In this document: one piece after another, positions 19,164-28,345 of the stretch | How the letters are laid out: the number at the start of each line of letters is the position of its first letter | How positions within the stretch are numbered: position 1 is the first letter of the stretch | Assembly: GCA_024636005.1 (NCBI GenBank) | Contig: JAGXHV010000079.1 | Coordinates: 1-49,251, forward strand | DNA from: Bacillota bacterium | Lineage (GTDB): Bacteria; Bacillota; Clostridia; Peptostreptococcales; Acidaminobacteraceae | Reading direction: 5' to 3' | DNA length: 49,251 nt | Translations under genes and position numbers: made by a program | Notes under the pieces: model-generated | Told to the model about the DNA's origin: nothing | Database searches by the model: none | The model's input: the letters and a program-made list of their open reading frames with translations, nothing else

Positions 19164-20045
19164 ATGAAAATTTTAGTGGCAGCCCACTCCGGATTTTGTT
19201 ATGGTGTAAAAAGGGCGGTACAGATTTTAGATGAATTAATCGAAGAACATGATGAAAATCATCCTATTTATACACTTGGACCGATTATCCACAATAAACA
19301 AGTCACGGAATTTTATGAGGAACGTGGAGTAAAAGTCATTGAAAAACTTTCAATTTTCAACGATAATGGAATAGGTGGCGAAAGAGTTGTCATCAGATCC
19401 CATGGCGCACCCAAAAAAGTATACGACGATGCTGAAAAAATGCAAATCGAAATTTTGGATGCCACATGTCCTTATGTAAAAAAAATTCAAAATACGGTTT
19501 CAACATACGCTTCTAAAGGGTATAATATAATTATTGTGGGAGATTCCGATCATCCGGAAGTCATAGGAATTGACGGATGGTGTGATCACAGTGCAACTAT
19601 TATTGAAAAGATTGAAGACGTGGAAAAATTGACAGATAGTGACGCACCGGTTTGTATCGTTGCTCAAACTACTTTCAATTTGACAATATGGAAAGACATC
19701 ACCGAGGTTTTGAAAAAGAAATTCTCAAATAGTGTGATTCACAACACTATTTGCCTTGCTACAGAACAACGTCAACAAACTTGTAGAGAATTGGCCGAAC
19801 AAGTGGATTACATGATTGTTATCGGTGGCAAACACAGCTCCAACACCATTAAGCTTGCAAAAATCTGCAGCAGTGTGGTGAAAACGATACACATTGAAAC
19901 TAAGGATGAACTAGATCTTTCAATTTTACGCGGTGATGAAGTTATTGGCATCACTGCTGGTGCATCGACACCGGATTGGATAGTACAATCTGTCATTCTT
20001 AAAATAGAAAATGAAGGCGAGGTATACTTTGATGGAAAATCATAA
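19164..20045 (+). CDS. ispH: 4-hydroxy-3-methylbut-2-enyl diphosphate reductase
   Basis: AHSGFCYGVKRAVQILDE, RSHGAPKKVYDDA, DATCPYVKKIQ, TAGASTPDWIV. Confidence 0.96.
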   Translation: MKILVAAHSGFCYGVKRAVQILDELIEEHDENHPIYTLGPIIHNKQVTEFYEERGVKVIEKLSIFNDNGIGGERVVIRSHGAPKKVYDDAEKMQIEILDATCPYVKKIQNTVSTYASKGYNIIIVGDSDHPEVIGIDGWCDHSATIIEKIEDVEKLTDSDAPVCIVAQTTFNLTIWKDITEVLKKKFSNSVIHNTICLATEQRQQTCRELAEQVDYMIVIGGKHSSNTIKLAKICSSVVKTIHIETKDELDLSILRGDEVIGITAGASTPDWIVQSVILKIENEGEVYFDGKS

Positions 20046-21153
20046 TTCAATGGCTGAAATGATGGAACAAATCGAAGAATCATTAAAAATCCCGAGAAGA
20101 GGGTCGATCGTTAAAGGAAGCATAATTCAAGTTAACACTGATGTAATCATCGTTAACATTGGCTATAAATCTGACGGCGTAATTCCTAGAAGCGAAGTTA
20201 CTGCGGATTCAAATATGGATCTTCAGAAAAACTTTAAAGAAGGCGATGAGCTGGACGTTTTTGTCGTTAGCCACGACAATGGCGAAGGCAACATTTTGTT
20301 GTCACTCAGAAAAGTCAATATCGATAAAGACTGGGAAGAACTTGAAAACATCAATGAGAAAGACGAACCAATCATGGTTACTGTCACAGATTCTGTGAAC
20401 GGTGGTTTGATTGCATTCTACAAAGAGATCAGAGGATTCATTCCTGCATCTCAATTATCTGATCGTTTTGTTAAAAATCTCAGACCTTATGTGGGTCAAA
20501 CTTTAAAAGTTAAAGTGATTGAAATCAACAAGCAAAAAAGAAGAGCGGTATTCTCTCATAAAGAGTTTGCCATCTTAGAGAAACAAGCGCAAAGAGAAGC
20601 ATTCTGGAAAGAAATCGAAGTCGGCAAAGTTGTTGAAGGTGAAGTGAAACGCATCACTAATTTCGGAGCATTTGTTGATATCGGTGGTATGGATGGATTG
20701 GTTCACGTTACAGAAATGAGCTGGGGTAGAATCAAACCTGCTTCAGAGTTCGTAAAAGTAGGCGATAAAATTGATGTGAAAATCATCGATCTCAATCAAC
20801 CAGAAAACAAGATTTCATTAAGCATCAAGCAACTCTCTGATGAACCTTGGTCACAGTTTGAAGAAAAATATTCTGTGGATGGCGTTTATGAAGGTAAAGT
20901 TGTCAACTTGACTGATTTTGGTGCATTTGTTGAACTTGAGCCAGGTATCGAAGGACTTGTTCACGTATCACACATCGCTAAAGAGCACGTTGAAAAACCT
21001 GCTGATGTTCTCCGCGTCAATCAAGTGGTCGAAGTAAAGATTCTTGAGTATGTTTCAGATGAAAAAAAAGTTAAGCTTTCTATGAAAGCAGTCAATGAGC
21101 CTGCAATTGAAGAAGTTGAAACTTCAGAGCCAGTAGAGTCAACTGAAGAGTAA
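20032..21153 (+). CDS. rpsA: 30S ribosomal protein S1-like (multiple S1 domains)
   Basis: Repeated S1 motifs (VEGEVKRITNFGAFVDIGGMDGLVHVTEMSWGRI, YEGKVVNLTDFGAFVELEPGIEGLVHVSHIA). Start ATG 20032 overlaps the ispH end by 14 nt. Confidence 0.92.
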   Translation: MENHNSMAEMMEQIEESLKIPRRGSIVKGSIIQVNTDVIIVNIGYKSDGVIPRSEVTADSNMDLQKNFKEGDELDVFVVSHDNGEGNILLSLRKVNIDKDWEELENINEKDEPIMVTVTDSVNGGLIAFYKEIRGFIPASQLSDRFVKNLRPYVGQTLKVKVIEINKQKRRAVFSHKEFAILEKQAQREAFWKEIEVGKVVEGEVKRITNFGAFVDIGGMDGLVHVTEMSWGRIKPASEFVKVGDKIDVKIIDLNQPENKISLSIKQLSDEPWSQFEEKYSVDGVYEGKVVNLTDFGAFVELEPGIEGLVHVSHIAKEHVEKPADVLRVNQVVEVKILEYVSDEKKVKLSMKAVNEPAIEEVETSEPVESTEE

Positions 21154-21186
21154 TCTTTAGGGCAGCAGATCATAATAACATTTATA

Positions 21187-21229
21187 AAATCCCAGAATAG
21201 ACGCGATTTAATCGTAAATTCTGGGATTT
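21187..21229 (+). repeat. Long inverted repeat after rpsA (AAATCCCAGAAT...ATTCTGGGATTT), hairpin without T-run
   Basis: 12-bp perfect arms with an inner CGAT-TTA-ATCG mini-hairpin; next sequence is ATAGTATAC rather than poly-T. Confidence 0.6.
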
Positions 21230-21268
21230 ATAGTATACATCTTAATTTTTCCAGCTGGGGGGGAACGT

Positions 21269-22039
21269 ATGGAAGGCTATGATCAATTTAAAGATAAGAT
21301 ATTTGCCAAAACCAAACTGGATTTATCTCTCTATAAAGAAAGACAGATGAAGCGCAGAATCGAATCATTGATTTCAAGACATGGATTAAATGATTTTGAA
21401 TCCTATTACAAGTTGTTAAACACTGACAAGGCGAGTTTTGATGAATTTATCAATTATTTAACAATCAACGTTTCTGAGTTCTATAGAAATCCGAGTCAAT
21501 GGGAAACGCTCAGAAGCGATATATTGCCTGCTATTTTAAAGCGAACAAAACGTCCTAAAGTATGGTCTGCAGCTTGTTCGACAGGTGAAGAACCCTATTC
21601 TCTCGTCATGTGCATGAGTGAATTTTTACCGATTAGAGAGATCAAGATTCTCGCGGTGGATTTTGATGATGAAGCTATTGGAAAAGCAAAAATTGGCATG
21701 TACAATGAAAAGAGCATCAAAAATGTCCCGCCTCAATATGTTGAGAAGTTTTTTGAACCCATTGGTAAAGGCTTTAGAATTAAGGATGAAATCAAAAATT
21801 GCGTTGAATTTAAGAAGATGAATCTTTTGAGGGATGAATATCCCAAAGGGTTTGATATGATTGTCTGTAGAAATGTCATGATTTATTTTACTGAAGAGGC
21901 TAAAGATGAAATGTATAAGAAATTTTATGCTTCATTGGTCAATGACGGTTATTTCTTCGTTGGCAGCACAGAGCAGATCATTCAACCACAAAGGTACAAA
22001 TTCGAGTCCAATAAGACATTCTTTTATTATAAGAGATGA
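21269..22039 (+). CDS. cheR: CheR-type protein-glutamate O-methyltransferase
   Basis: VSEFYRNPSQWETLRSDILP, WSAACSTGEEPYSLVM, VCRNVMIYFTEEAKDEMYKKFYASLVNDGYFFVGSTE. Confidence 0.93.
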   Translation: MEGYDQFKDKIFAKTKLDLSLYKERQMKRRIESLISRHGLNDFESYYKLLNTDKASFDEFINYLTINVSEFYRNPSQWETLRSDILPAILKRTKRPKVWSAACSTGEEPYSLVMCMSEFLPIREIKILAVDFDDEAIGKAKIGMYNEKSIKNVPPQYVEKFFEPIGKGFRIKDEIKNCVEFKKMNLLRDEYPKGFDMIVCRNVMIYFTEEAKDEMYKKFYASLVNDGYFFVGSTEQIIQPQRYKFESNKTFFYYKR

Positions 22040-22045
22040 ATATTG

Positions 22046-22091
22046 AAAGGTGCTGCATCAAGTGATATGATTCACTTGATGCAGCACCTTT
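22046..22091. terminator. Bidirectional terminator between convergent cheR and pepF
   Basis: 20-bp perfect stem AAAGGTGCTGCATCAAGTGA-TATGAT-TCACTTGATGCAGCACCTTT, T/A-rich flanks. Confidence 0.85.
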
Positions 22092-22101
22092 ATTTGTTGT
22101 G

Positions 22102-23913
22102 TTATCGGAACAGTTCTTCAAGTTCGGTGATCAGTTTTCCGACGTGATCGATAGCTGTCTGAACTGGTTCGGTAGTACTCATGTCGATGTCGACCATCTT
22201 AAGAAGTTCCAGTGGAGATTTTGTTCCACCAGCTCTAAGAACATCTAGCCAGTTTTGTAAGGCAGGCAGTCCCTCTTCGAAAATGCGCTTTGACAAAGCT
22301 GTGGAAGCGGTTAATCCAGCTGAGTAAGTGTATGGATACAGCCCCATGTAATAATGAGGTTGTCTCATCCATGTCATTCCGGCATGGTCATCTATTACTA
22401 CAGAATCGCCCCAGAAAGTTCTCAACACATCGAGTTTTGTGGTGCTGAGCATCTTTGCAGTGAGAGAAACGCCGGATTCGCTCATTTCATAAATTCTTCT
22501 TTGGAACTCCGCTTCGAGGAGATGAGTCACAAAGTTGTGATAGTATGTGCCCATGAGCTGAAGAATCACCCATCTTTTCATCCTAGGATCCTCTGTATTT
22601 CGCATGAGATGCTCGGCAAGCAATATTTCATTGATGGTCGAAGGTGCTTCAATGAAATAAGTGGATGGTCTGGTATCGAATATGCGTTGATATTTGTTGG
22701 CATTAGCGAAATGACCCGCATGTCCAAGTTCATGAGCGAGCGTGAATGCGGAACGCATATTGTCTTGGTATGTGATCAAAATATAAGGATGAGCCCCATA
22801 AGGTGATGCACAAAAGGCTCCCGTGGATTTACCGATGTTATCTGAAAAATCAATCCATCGCTCATCAAATGCGCGTTTTATGATTGCTTTGTAATCATCC
22901 CCCAAAATGGATAGTGCTTCTAAAATGGTCGACTTGATGGTTTCGATATTCGCAGGTGGGGTGAACTCCACATCGAGTGGTGCCTTCAAATCATAAAAAT
23001 TCATCTGATCCAGACCGAGCTGAGCTTTTTTGAGATCGGCAAACCTTCTCATATGTGGAGCGAGTTCGTTATAAATGACTTTGATCTGATTCTCATACAT
23101 ATCAATCGAAACTTTATGCGGTTCAAGCAACATTTCAGTTGCGGATGAGTAATGTCTGAGCCTGCTCGTGGCAATTTGATTTCTGACTTCAGCCGCATAA
23201 ACAGCAGCAAATGTGTTCTCATAGTTTTTTAGAGTGCTGGAGAAAGAGTCATAAGCATTTTTTCTGATGGAACGGTCGCTTGAAAACTCGTATTTGCTTT
23301 CGTATAGTGCGAAAGAGTTTGGATTCGTTTTACCACTTGAGTCTGTGAAGTCAGCAAAAGTCATATCCGCCGCTTTGCTTATGGAATAGATTCTATATGG
23401 AGCACTAGTAATTTCTCCGAGCGAAGCCAACACTTTTTCTGACTCTGGAGACAACATATGTGATTTTTCCTTGTAGAGATCATCTAAGTATAGTTTGAAT
23501 GCTTTGAGTTTCGGTTCTTCCTCAAATAATGCACTATATTCTGGTTCATCAAGTGCTGTGATCTCCGAATTGATGAAAGTGATCTTGGCAAGTATTCCGG
23601 TTGAGAACGTAGCGAAAATCATGCTGTTTTCCTGGTTCTTTGAGTTTGTGCCGTCTTCCGCCTGACGGAGATTCGAGTATGTTCCAAGTTGCACCATTTG
23701 GGTATAGGCTGTTTCAAGTAATGACATCGCTTCAAATACGACACAACCATTTTTACAAAGTTTGTTTTTATATTTCAACAAATCATCAAATAGTGCCTCC
23801 GTCTTTTTGAGCTGTTCCAGCCATGCCTCATCAGACGGAAATAACGCAGTCAAGTCCCAAGTGGTTTCAACTGGTACTTCTGAACGGTGGAGTCTCTTTT
23901 CTGAAATATTCAT
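22102..23913 (-). CDS. pepF: Oligoendopeptidase F (M3 family)
   Basis: AFTLAHELGHAGHFANANKYQ (HExxH), GAFCASPYGAHPYILITYQDNMRSAF; SD aggagg before ATG. Confidence 0.95.
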   Translation of the reverse strand: MNISEKRLHRSEVPVETTWDLTALFPSDEAWLEQLKKTEALFDDLLKYKNKLCKNGCVVFEAMSLLETAYTQMVQLGTYSNLRQAEDGTNSKNQENSMIFATFSTGILAKITFINSEITALDEPEYSALFEEEPKLKAFKLYLDDLYKEKSHMLSPESEKVLASLGEITSAPYRIYSISKAADMTFADFTDSSGKTNPNSFALYESKYEFSSDRSIRKNAYDSFSSTLKNYENTFAAVYAAEVRNQIATSRLRHYSSATEMLLEPHKVSIDMYENQIKVIYNELAPHMRRFADLKKAQLGLDQMNFYDLKAPLDVEFTPPANIETIKSTILEALSILGDDYKAIIKRAFDERWIDFSDNIGKSTGAFCASPYGAHPYILITYQDNMRSAFTLAHELGHAGHFANANKYQRIFDTRPSTYFIEAPSTINEILLAEHLMRNTEDPRMKRWVILQLMGTYYHNFVTHLLEAEFQRRIYEMSESGVSLTAKMLSTTKLDVLRTFWGDSVVIDDHAGMTWMRQPHYYMGLYPYTYSAGLTASTALSKRIFEEGLPALQNWLDVLRAGGTKSPLELLKMVDIDMSTTEPVQTAIDHVGKLITELEELFR

Positions 23914-24008
23914 TATAATCCTCCTATTGGTCGGTTTTGATATTTCGTGACGCTTAATATTAATAAGTTTACCATATAAAAAAAATTATATAAATAATAT
24001 TTCGAAAA

Positions 24009-24236
24009 ATGTTTGACAGTGACGTAGTGGAGGCTTCAAACAAGAAGTTCATGGGTATGACGGCACAGGAAAGTGATTATGTCGCCAAGTTGACAGAAGA
24101 CTTAATCGACCAATTGGTGAAAGCTGTCGAAGAAAATGCTGAGCCAGACAGTGCGATCGGCAAAGAAATTGCAGCGAAACATAAAGAGGGCGCAGCACAG
24201 TTCCTACGGGACGCGGTTGTAGCATATCTAAAGTAA
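24009..24236 (+). pseudogene. TipAS (thiopeptide/antibiotic-recognition) domain remnant, apparently internally deleted
   Basis: SNKKFMGMTAQE... EENAEPDSAIGKEIAAKHKE joined directly to GAAQFLRDAVVAYLK, which resembles the TipAS C-terminus. No MerR HTH and no clear SD. Confidence 0.5.
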
Positions 24237-24240
24237 GAAC

Positions 24241-24284
24241 AAAGGGGTGTTTCAATAGATTACATATTGAGATGTCCCTTTTTA
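24241..24284 (+). terminator. Intrinsic terminator upstream of the SLC13 transporter
   Basis: AAAGGGGTGTTTCAATA / TATTGAGATGTCCCTTTTT, 17-bp stem with G-U pairs. Confidence 0.7.
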
Positions 24285-24348
24285 TGCCTTTAATGAATGT
24301 TTGAAATGTGTTAATATTAAGACAATACATTAGTGGGGAGGTGACATC

Positions 24349-26139
24349 ATGATGGATCAGATCATAGTATTTGGAACTATTGTCATTACTCTTTTTTTAT
24401 TTGTCAAAAGCTCATTGCGCTATGATTTAGTGGCGATGTTGTCTTTGCTTTTTCTGGTATTGACAGGAATCATACCTGCAGAAAATGCTTTCGATGGATT
24501 TGCTCATTCGGCAATAATCACCGTTGCAGCTGTTCTTGTTGTCAGTCGTGGATTGATTAACTCGGGAGCGCTGGACGATCTTGTGATTATTATCAATAGA
24601 ACCAGTAAAAACAATACAATGAGACTTATGGGACTCATGTTTCTGACTGCGGTATTATCAAGCTTTATGAACAATGTAGGCGCATTGGCAATCGTTATGC
24701 CGATAGCGATTAAAATGGCAAAAGACAATAAGACATCATCATCCTTATTTTTAATGCCAGTGGCGTTCGCATCTCTGCTAGGAGGGATGATTACAAAAAT
24801 TGGCACACCTCCAAATTTGATCATCTCCATGTATAGAGAACAAGCTGGTATCGAGGAATTCACATTTTTTGATTTCGCACCAGTTGGATTGGCAATCACA
24901 TTTATTGGACTGTTATATATAGGTTTTCTTGGATGGAGATTTTTACCACATAGAAATCCTGATGAGACCGATGAAGTGATTTTTAAAATTGAGGATTACT
25001 TGTCTGAATTGCTTGTCCCAGTTGGCAACAAGCTTATAGGAAAAACATTGAGGGAATTGAAAACTGAGTATAAACTAGAATTTAATATTCTGAATATCAT
25101 TAGACAAAAGAAATTTATCCTTGCACCATTAGCTCACGAAGTCTTGCAAGCTGGAGATGTTCTTCTGGTAAAAACAGATCCTGAGGATCTCGTCAGAATC
25201 ATAGAAAAATCAGGATTTAAGCTTGAATTCGCTCATTTGACTCATAGTGAAACGGGTCAATTGTTGAATTCGAGTGAATTCACCTTAGTTGAAACCGTCG
25301 TTCGCGAAGAATCAGTTCTCGTTGGCAAGACTGCTAAAGAGTTGAAACTCAGAAATAACTATAATATAAACCTGATTGCAATTTCTAGACATGGCGAATC
25401 ATTATATACAAGATTAGTTGAAGTGGATTTCAAAGCAGGGGATGTACTACTTATGTTGATTGCCAATTCAAGTGTTTCAGACACTTTGACCAGATTGCGT
25501 TGCTTGCCATTGGCTGGGAGAGGAATCACACTGGGGAAAGTTGGTCTTTCAGATAGAAAATGGCTAGCCATCATCCTTTTTGGAGCCGGTATAATACTCA
25601 CTACCTTTGGAGTGATCCCTGTACAGATATCATTCACTTTGGTCGCGTTGACAATGGTTTTGACCGGACTAGTGACCACTAAAGAGTTGTATGAGACCAT
25701 CGAATGGCCTATCATCATAATGCTGGGTGCTATGTTACCTCTTGGTGAGGCGCTTCAAAGCACTGGAGGAGCAGACACCATTGCTGGGTTGATGCTTTGG
25801 ATGATCGGGGTATCACCTCCCGTTGTGTTGGTCATGATACTGATGACGGTGACTATGCTTTTGACCAATCTGATCAACAATTCGGCTGCGGCTGTACTGA
25901 TGGCACCAATAGCAATCAGTATGGCAAACGGACTTGGTCTTTCGGTGGACCCGCTGCTTATGGTGGTGGCCATAGGAGCATCATCTGCATTTTTGACACC
26001 GATTGGTCATCAATCCAATACTTTGATTATGGGTCCAGGGGGATATAAGTTTGGAGATTACTGGAAAATGGGATTACCACTTTCTCTAATAATAATATTT
26101 ATAGGCACACCATTAATTCTTTGGATTTGGCCGATTTGA
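24349..26139 (+). CDS. SLC13/DASS-family anion transporter with two TrkA_C (RCK_C) domains
   Basis: FMNNVGALAIVMPIAI, KIGTPPNLIISMY, duplicated GKTLRELKTEYKLEFNI / GKTAKELKLRNNYNINLIAI; C-terminal NLINNSAAAVLMAPIAI. Confidence 0.9.
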   Translation: MMDQIIVFGTIVITLFLFVKSSLRYDLVAMLSLLFLVLTGIIPAENAFDGFAHSAIITVAAVLVVSRGLINSGALDDLVIIINRTSKNNTMRLMGLMFLTAVLSSFMNNVGALAIVMPIAIKMAKDNKTSSSLFLMPVAFASLLGGMITKIGTPPNLIISMYREQAGIEEFTFFDFAPVGLAITFIGLLYIGFLGWRFLPHRNPDETDEVIFKIEDYLSELLVPVGNKLIGKTLRELKTEYKLEFNILNIIRQKKFILAPLAHEVLQAGDVLLVKTDPEDLVRIIEKSGFKLEFAHLTHSETGQLLNSSEFTLVETVVREESVLVGKTAKELKLRNNYNINLIAISRHGESLYTRLVEVDFKAGDVLLMLIANSSVSDTLTRLRCLPLAGRGITLGKVGLSDRKWLAIILFGAGIILTTFGVIPVQISFTLVALTMVLTGLVTTKELYETIEWPIIIMLGAMLPLGEALQSTGGADTIAGLMLWMIGVSPPVVLVMILMTVTMLLTNLINNSAAAVLMAPIAISMANGLGLSVDPLLMVVAIGASSAFLTPIGHQSNTLIMGPGGYKFGDYWKMGLPLSLIIIFIGTPLILWIWPI

Positions 26140-26256
26140 AAAAAAAGGGGGGGATTAGGCAAAATAAGTTGCATTTTGCTCACAAATAGCATAAAGTAAG
26201 CATATATAGTGTTGTATAATAATAAAGTAGCAAAAAATATACTATATGGTGGGGAA

Positions 26257-27342
26257 ATGCAAAAAACACTAATCAGTGGGGTGTCACCCGGCTCAATCAT
26301 AGCTCAGGATGTGTATGGAACGGACGGTGTTTTGCTGATCAAAAAAGGCACAGCGTTCCGGGAACACTACACGCCAAGGTTCAAAGAGGCGGGCGTCCAG
26401 GAAATTTTAATTGAAGAAAATGGCGAAATGTCAACGAATACGATAAATGCAATACGCAAGTCACTTAACATTCAAGATGTAATTCATGAGAAGACCAGAT
26501 CTCACGCGCATAACCAAATCAAAAAAACCATGATGAAATTCAAATCGGTTAGTCGCAATGATATACAAAAGATCGGTCAAATTGTTGAAGACATGATAGA
26601 ACAACTCTTGGATCAAAAGGACTTTGTGTTTGCGCTTTCTCAATTGCGTTCTGTCGACGACTATACGTATCAGCATTCGGTGAACGTAGGAGTTCTTGCG
26701 CTCATCATTGGGATAGATTTGATGCTTGATAAGGATCAGTTGAGACATTTAGGTACCGGTGCCATTTTACATGACATAGGAAAAATCATGATTCCGGAGG
26801 AGTTGATCAAAAAGCCCTCCAAACTTACAATAGATGAATTCAGTGAAGTCAAAAAACATACACTTTATGGTTATGAAATCCTTATGCAGACCAACATCGC
26901 GGAGGAAGCGGCGCAGATTGCGCTGCATCATCATGAAAAATATGATGGAACAGGATATTGTTGGGGGCTCAGGAACACCAATATACCATTATTTGCCCGA
27001 ATTGTGGCTGTGGCGGACGTTTATGATGCCATGTCGAATGACAGGGTCTATAAACGGAGGTCTCTCCCTGACAAAGTTTTCAGGGAAATAACGCATCTTG
27101 GTGACAAGCATTTCGATGCGCATATCATGGAAACCTTTGCAAAACATATCAACATATATCCTACAGGCACAGGAATCATACTCAATTCTGGTCACCGGGG
27201 TATTGTTTTACATCAGAACAAACTGTATCCTGAGAGTCCAATTGTCAGAGTGTTTACACCAAAAGAGCAAAATGTCAAACGACTTTATTTTGATGTGGAT
27301 TTGTCAATTAACACCAAATGGTTCATCATACAAACGTATTAA
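26257..27342 (+). CDS. HD-GYP domain protein (GYC variant)
   Basis: HDIGKIMIPEELI, HHHEKYDGTGYCWGL, VADVYDAMSNDRVYKR. SD gtgggg before ATG 26257; the ORF track start at 26209 is over-extended. Confidence 0.88.
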   Translation: MQKTLISGVSPGSIIAQDVYGTDGVLLIKKGTAFREHYTPRFKEAGVQEILIEENGEMSTNTINAIRKSLNIQDVIHEKTRSHAHNQIKKTMMKFKSVSRNDIQKIGQIVEDMIEQLLDQKDFVFALSQLRSVDDYTYQHSVNVGVLALIIGIDLMLDKDQLRHLGTGAILHDIGKIMIPEELIKKPSKLTIDEFSEVKKHTLYGYEILMQTNIAEEAAQIALHHHEKYDGTGYCWGLRNTNIPLFARIVAVADVYDAMSNDRVYKRRSLPDKVFREITHLGDKHFDAHIMETFAKHINIYPTGTGIILNSGHRGIVLHQNKLYPESPIVRVFTPKEQNVKRLYFDVDLSINTKWFIIQTY

Positions 27343-27443
27343 TTGATATTTTAACCCGATATTAATGGTTTTCATGTTTTTTCTTAAGGATTTGATAAGA
27401 ATTATATTGTATCTTATAGAAAAAGAAGTGAAAGGAGAACAAC

Positions 27444-28250
27444 ATGTGGTTACGATCGGACTTAAAATCAAGTGCTAAAAAATTCTTGAGCACAAATTAT
27501 ATCAAAGCATTTTTGGTGAGTTTAATGCTATTTTTTGTTACTGGTTCAGGAGGCTCCAATTCATCTTGGAGAGCAGAACGCAAAGGCATGCTGGATTTGG
27601 ATTTTTCTAACATGTCGGAGATGGGTAGAACTGTCACAGATGTGGTTCCATTTGGATTCATCTTTGGATTCAGTTTCATAATTGTCGCAGTACTCATCAT
27701 TGCATCCTTGGCTTTCAGAATTTTCCTCGGTTATCCACTTGAAGTTGGAGGAAGAAAATTCTTTATAAGAGGCGCTGAAGGAGAAGTGGAATTTTCAAAT
27801 ATCACCAGTACATTCAATGGCGAACACTACATGAAAATTGTGGGGGCCATGCTGTATAAAGGTGTCATCAATTTCCTTTTTTATCTGTTACTATTCTTCC
27901 CGGGTGTCGTCAAGTCCTATGCGTACTCAATGGTGGCATATATTCTGACGGACAATCCGGAAATTGGGCATGAACGTGCACTGGAACTCAGCAACGAAAT
28001 GACACGAGGGCACAAATGGGATATGTTTGTCCTTGACCTTTCTTTCATTGGTTGGTACATTCTTGGAGGACTTGCATTTGGAATCGGTACACTCTTTGTT
28101 AATCCATATGTGGATTCGACAAAAGCACAGCTCTATCTGACACTTAGAAAGATAGCAGTCGGCGCTCAAATTTGCAGTTCAGACGAATTGAATCTGGATG
28201 TTCTGGCTGTGGAAGAAGCGGACGAGGATTGGTACAGATACGAATCTTAA
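27444..28250 (+). CDS. DUF975-family-like integral membrane protein
   Basis: WLRSDLKSSAKKFLSTNYIKAFLVSLM N-terminus, TM segments and VVKSYAYSMVAYILTDNPEIGHERALELSNEMTRGHK. Confidence 0.75.
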   Translation: MWLRSDLKSSAKKFLSTNYIKAFLVSLMLFFVTGSGGSNSSWRAERKGMLDLDFSNMSEMGRTVTDVVPFGFIFGFSFIIVAVLIIASLAFRIFLGYPLEVGGRKFFIRGAEGEVEFSNITSTFNGEHYMKIVGAMLYKGVINFLFYLLLFFPGVVKSYAYSMVAYILTDNPEIGHERALELSNEMTRGHKWDMFVLDLSFIGWYILGGLAFGIGTLFVNPYVDSTKAQLYLTLRKIAVGAQICSSDELNLDVLAVEEADEDWYRYES

Positions 28251-28270
28251 ATTAAAGACTTCAAAACATC

Positions 28271-28299
28271 AAGGTTGAGCTGAGGCTCGGCCTTTTTTG
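28271..28299 (+). terminator. Intrinsic terminator after the DUF975-like gene
   Basis: AAGGTTGAGC-TGAG-GCTCGGCCTTTTTT. Confidence 0.8.
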
Positions 28300-28345
28300 T
28301 TGATTTTAAAGGTTGGATGAAATACAATGAACGTGGAGGTTTTTT

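Noticed and set aside
22354-22806. 150-aa + strand ORF inside pepF
   Set aside because: Antisense to the pepF active-site region (HELGH); no SD or domain.
26140-26256. Possible c-di-GMP riboswitch upstream of the HD-GYP gene
   Set aside because: I found no match to the conserved GEMM core; only a short GCAAAAT hairpin is present.
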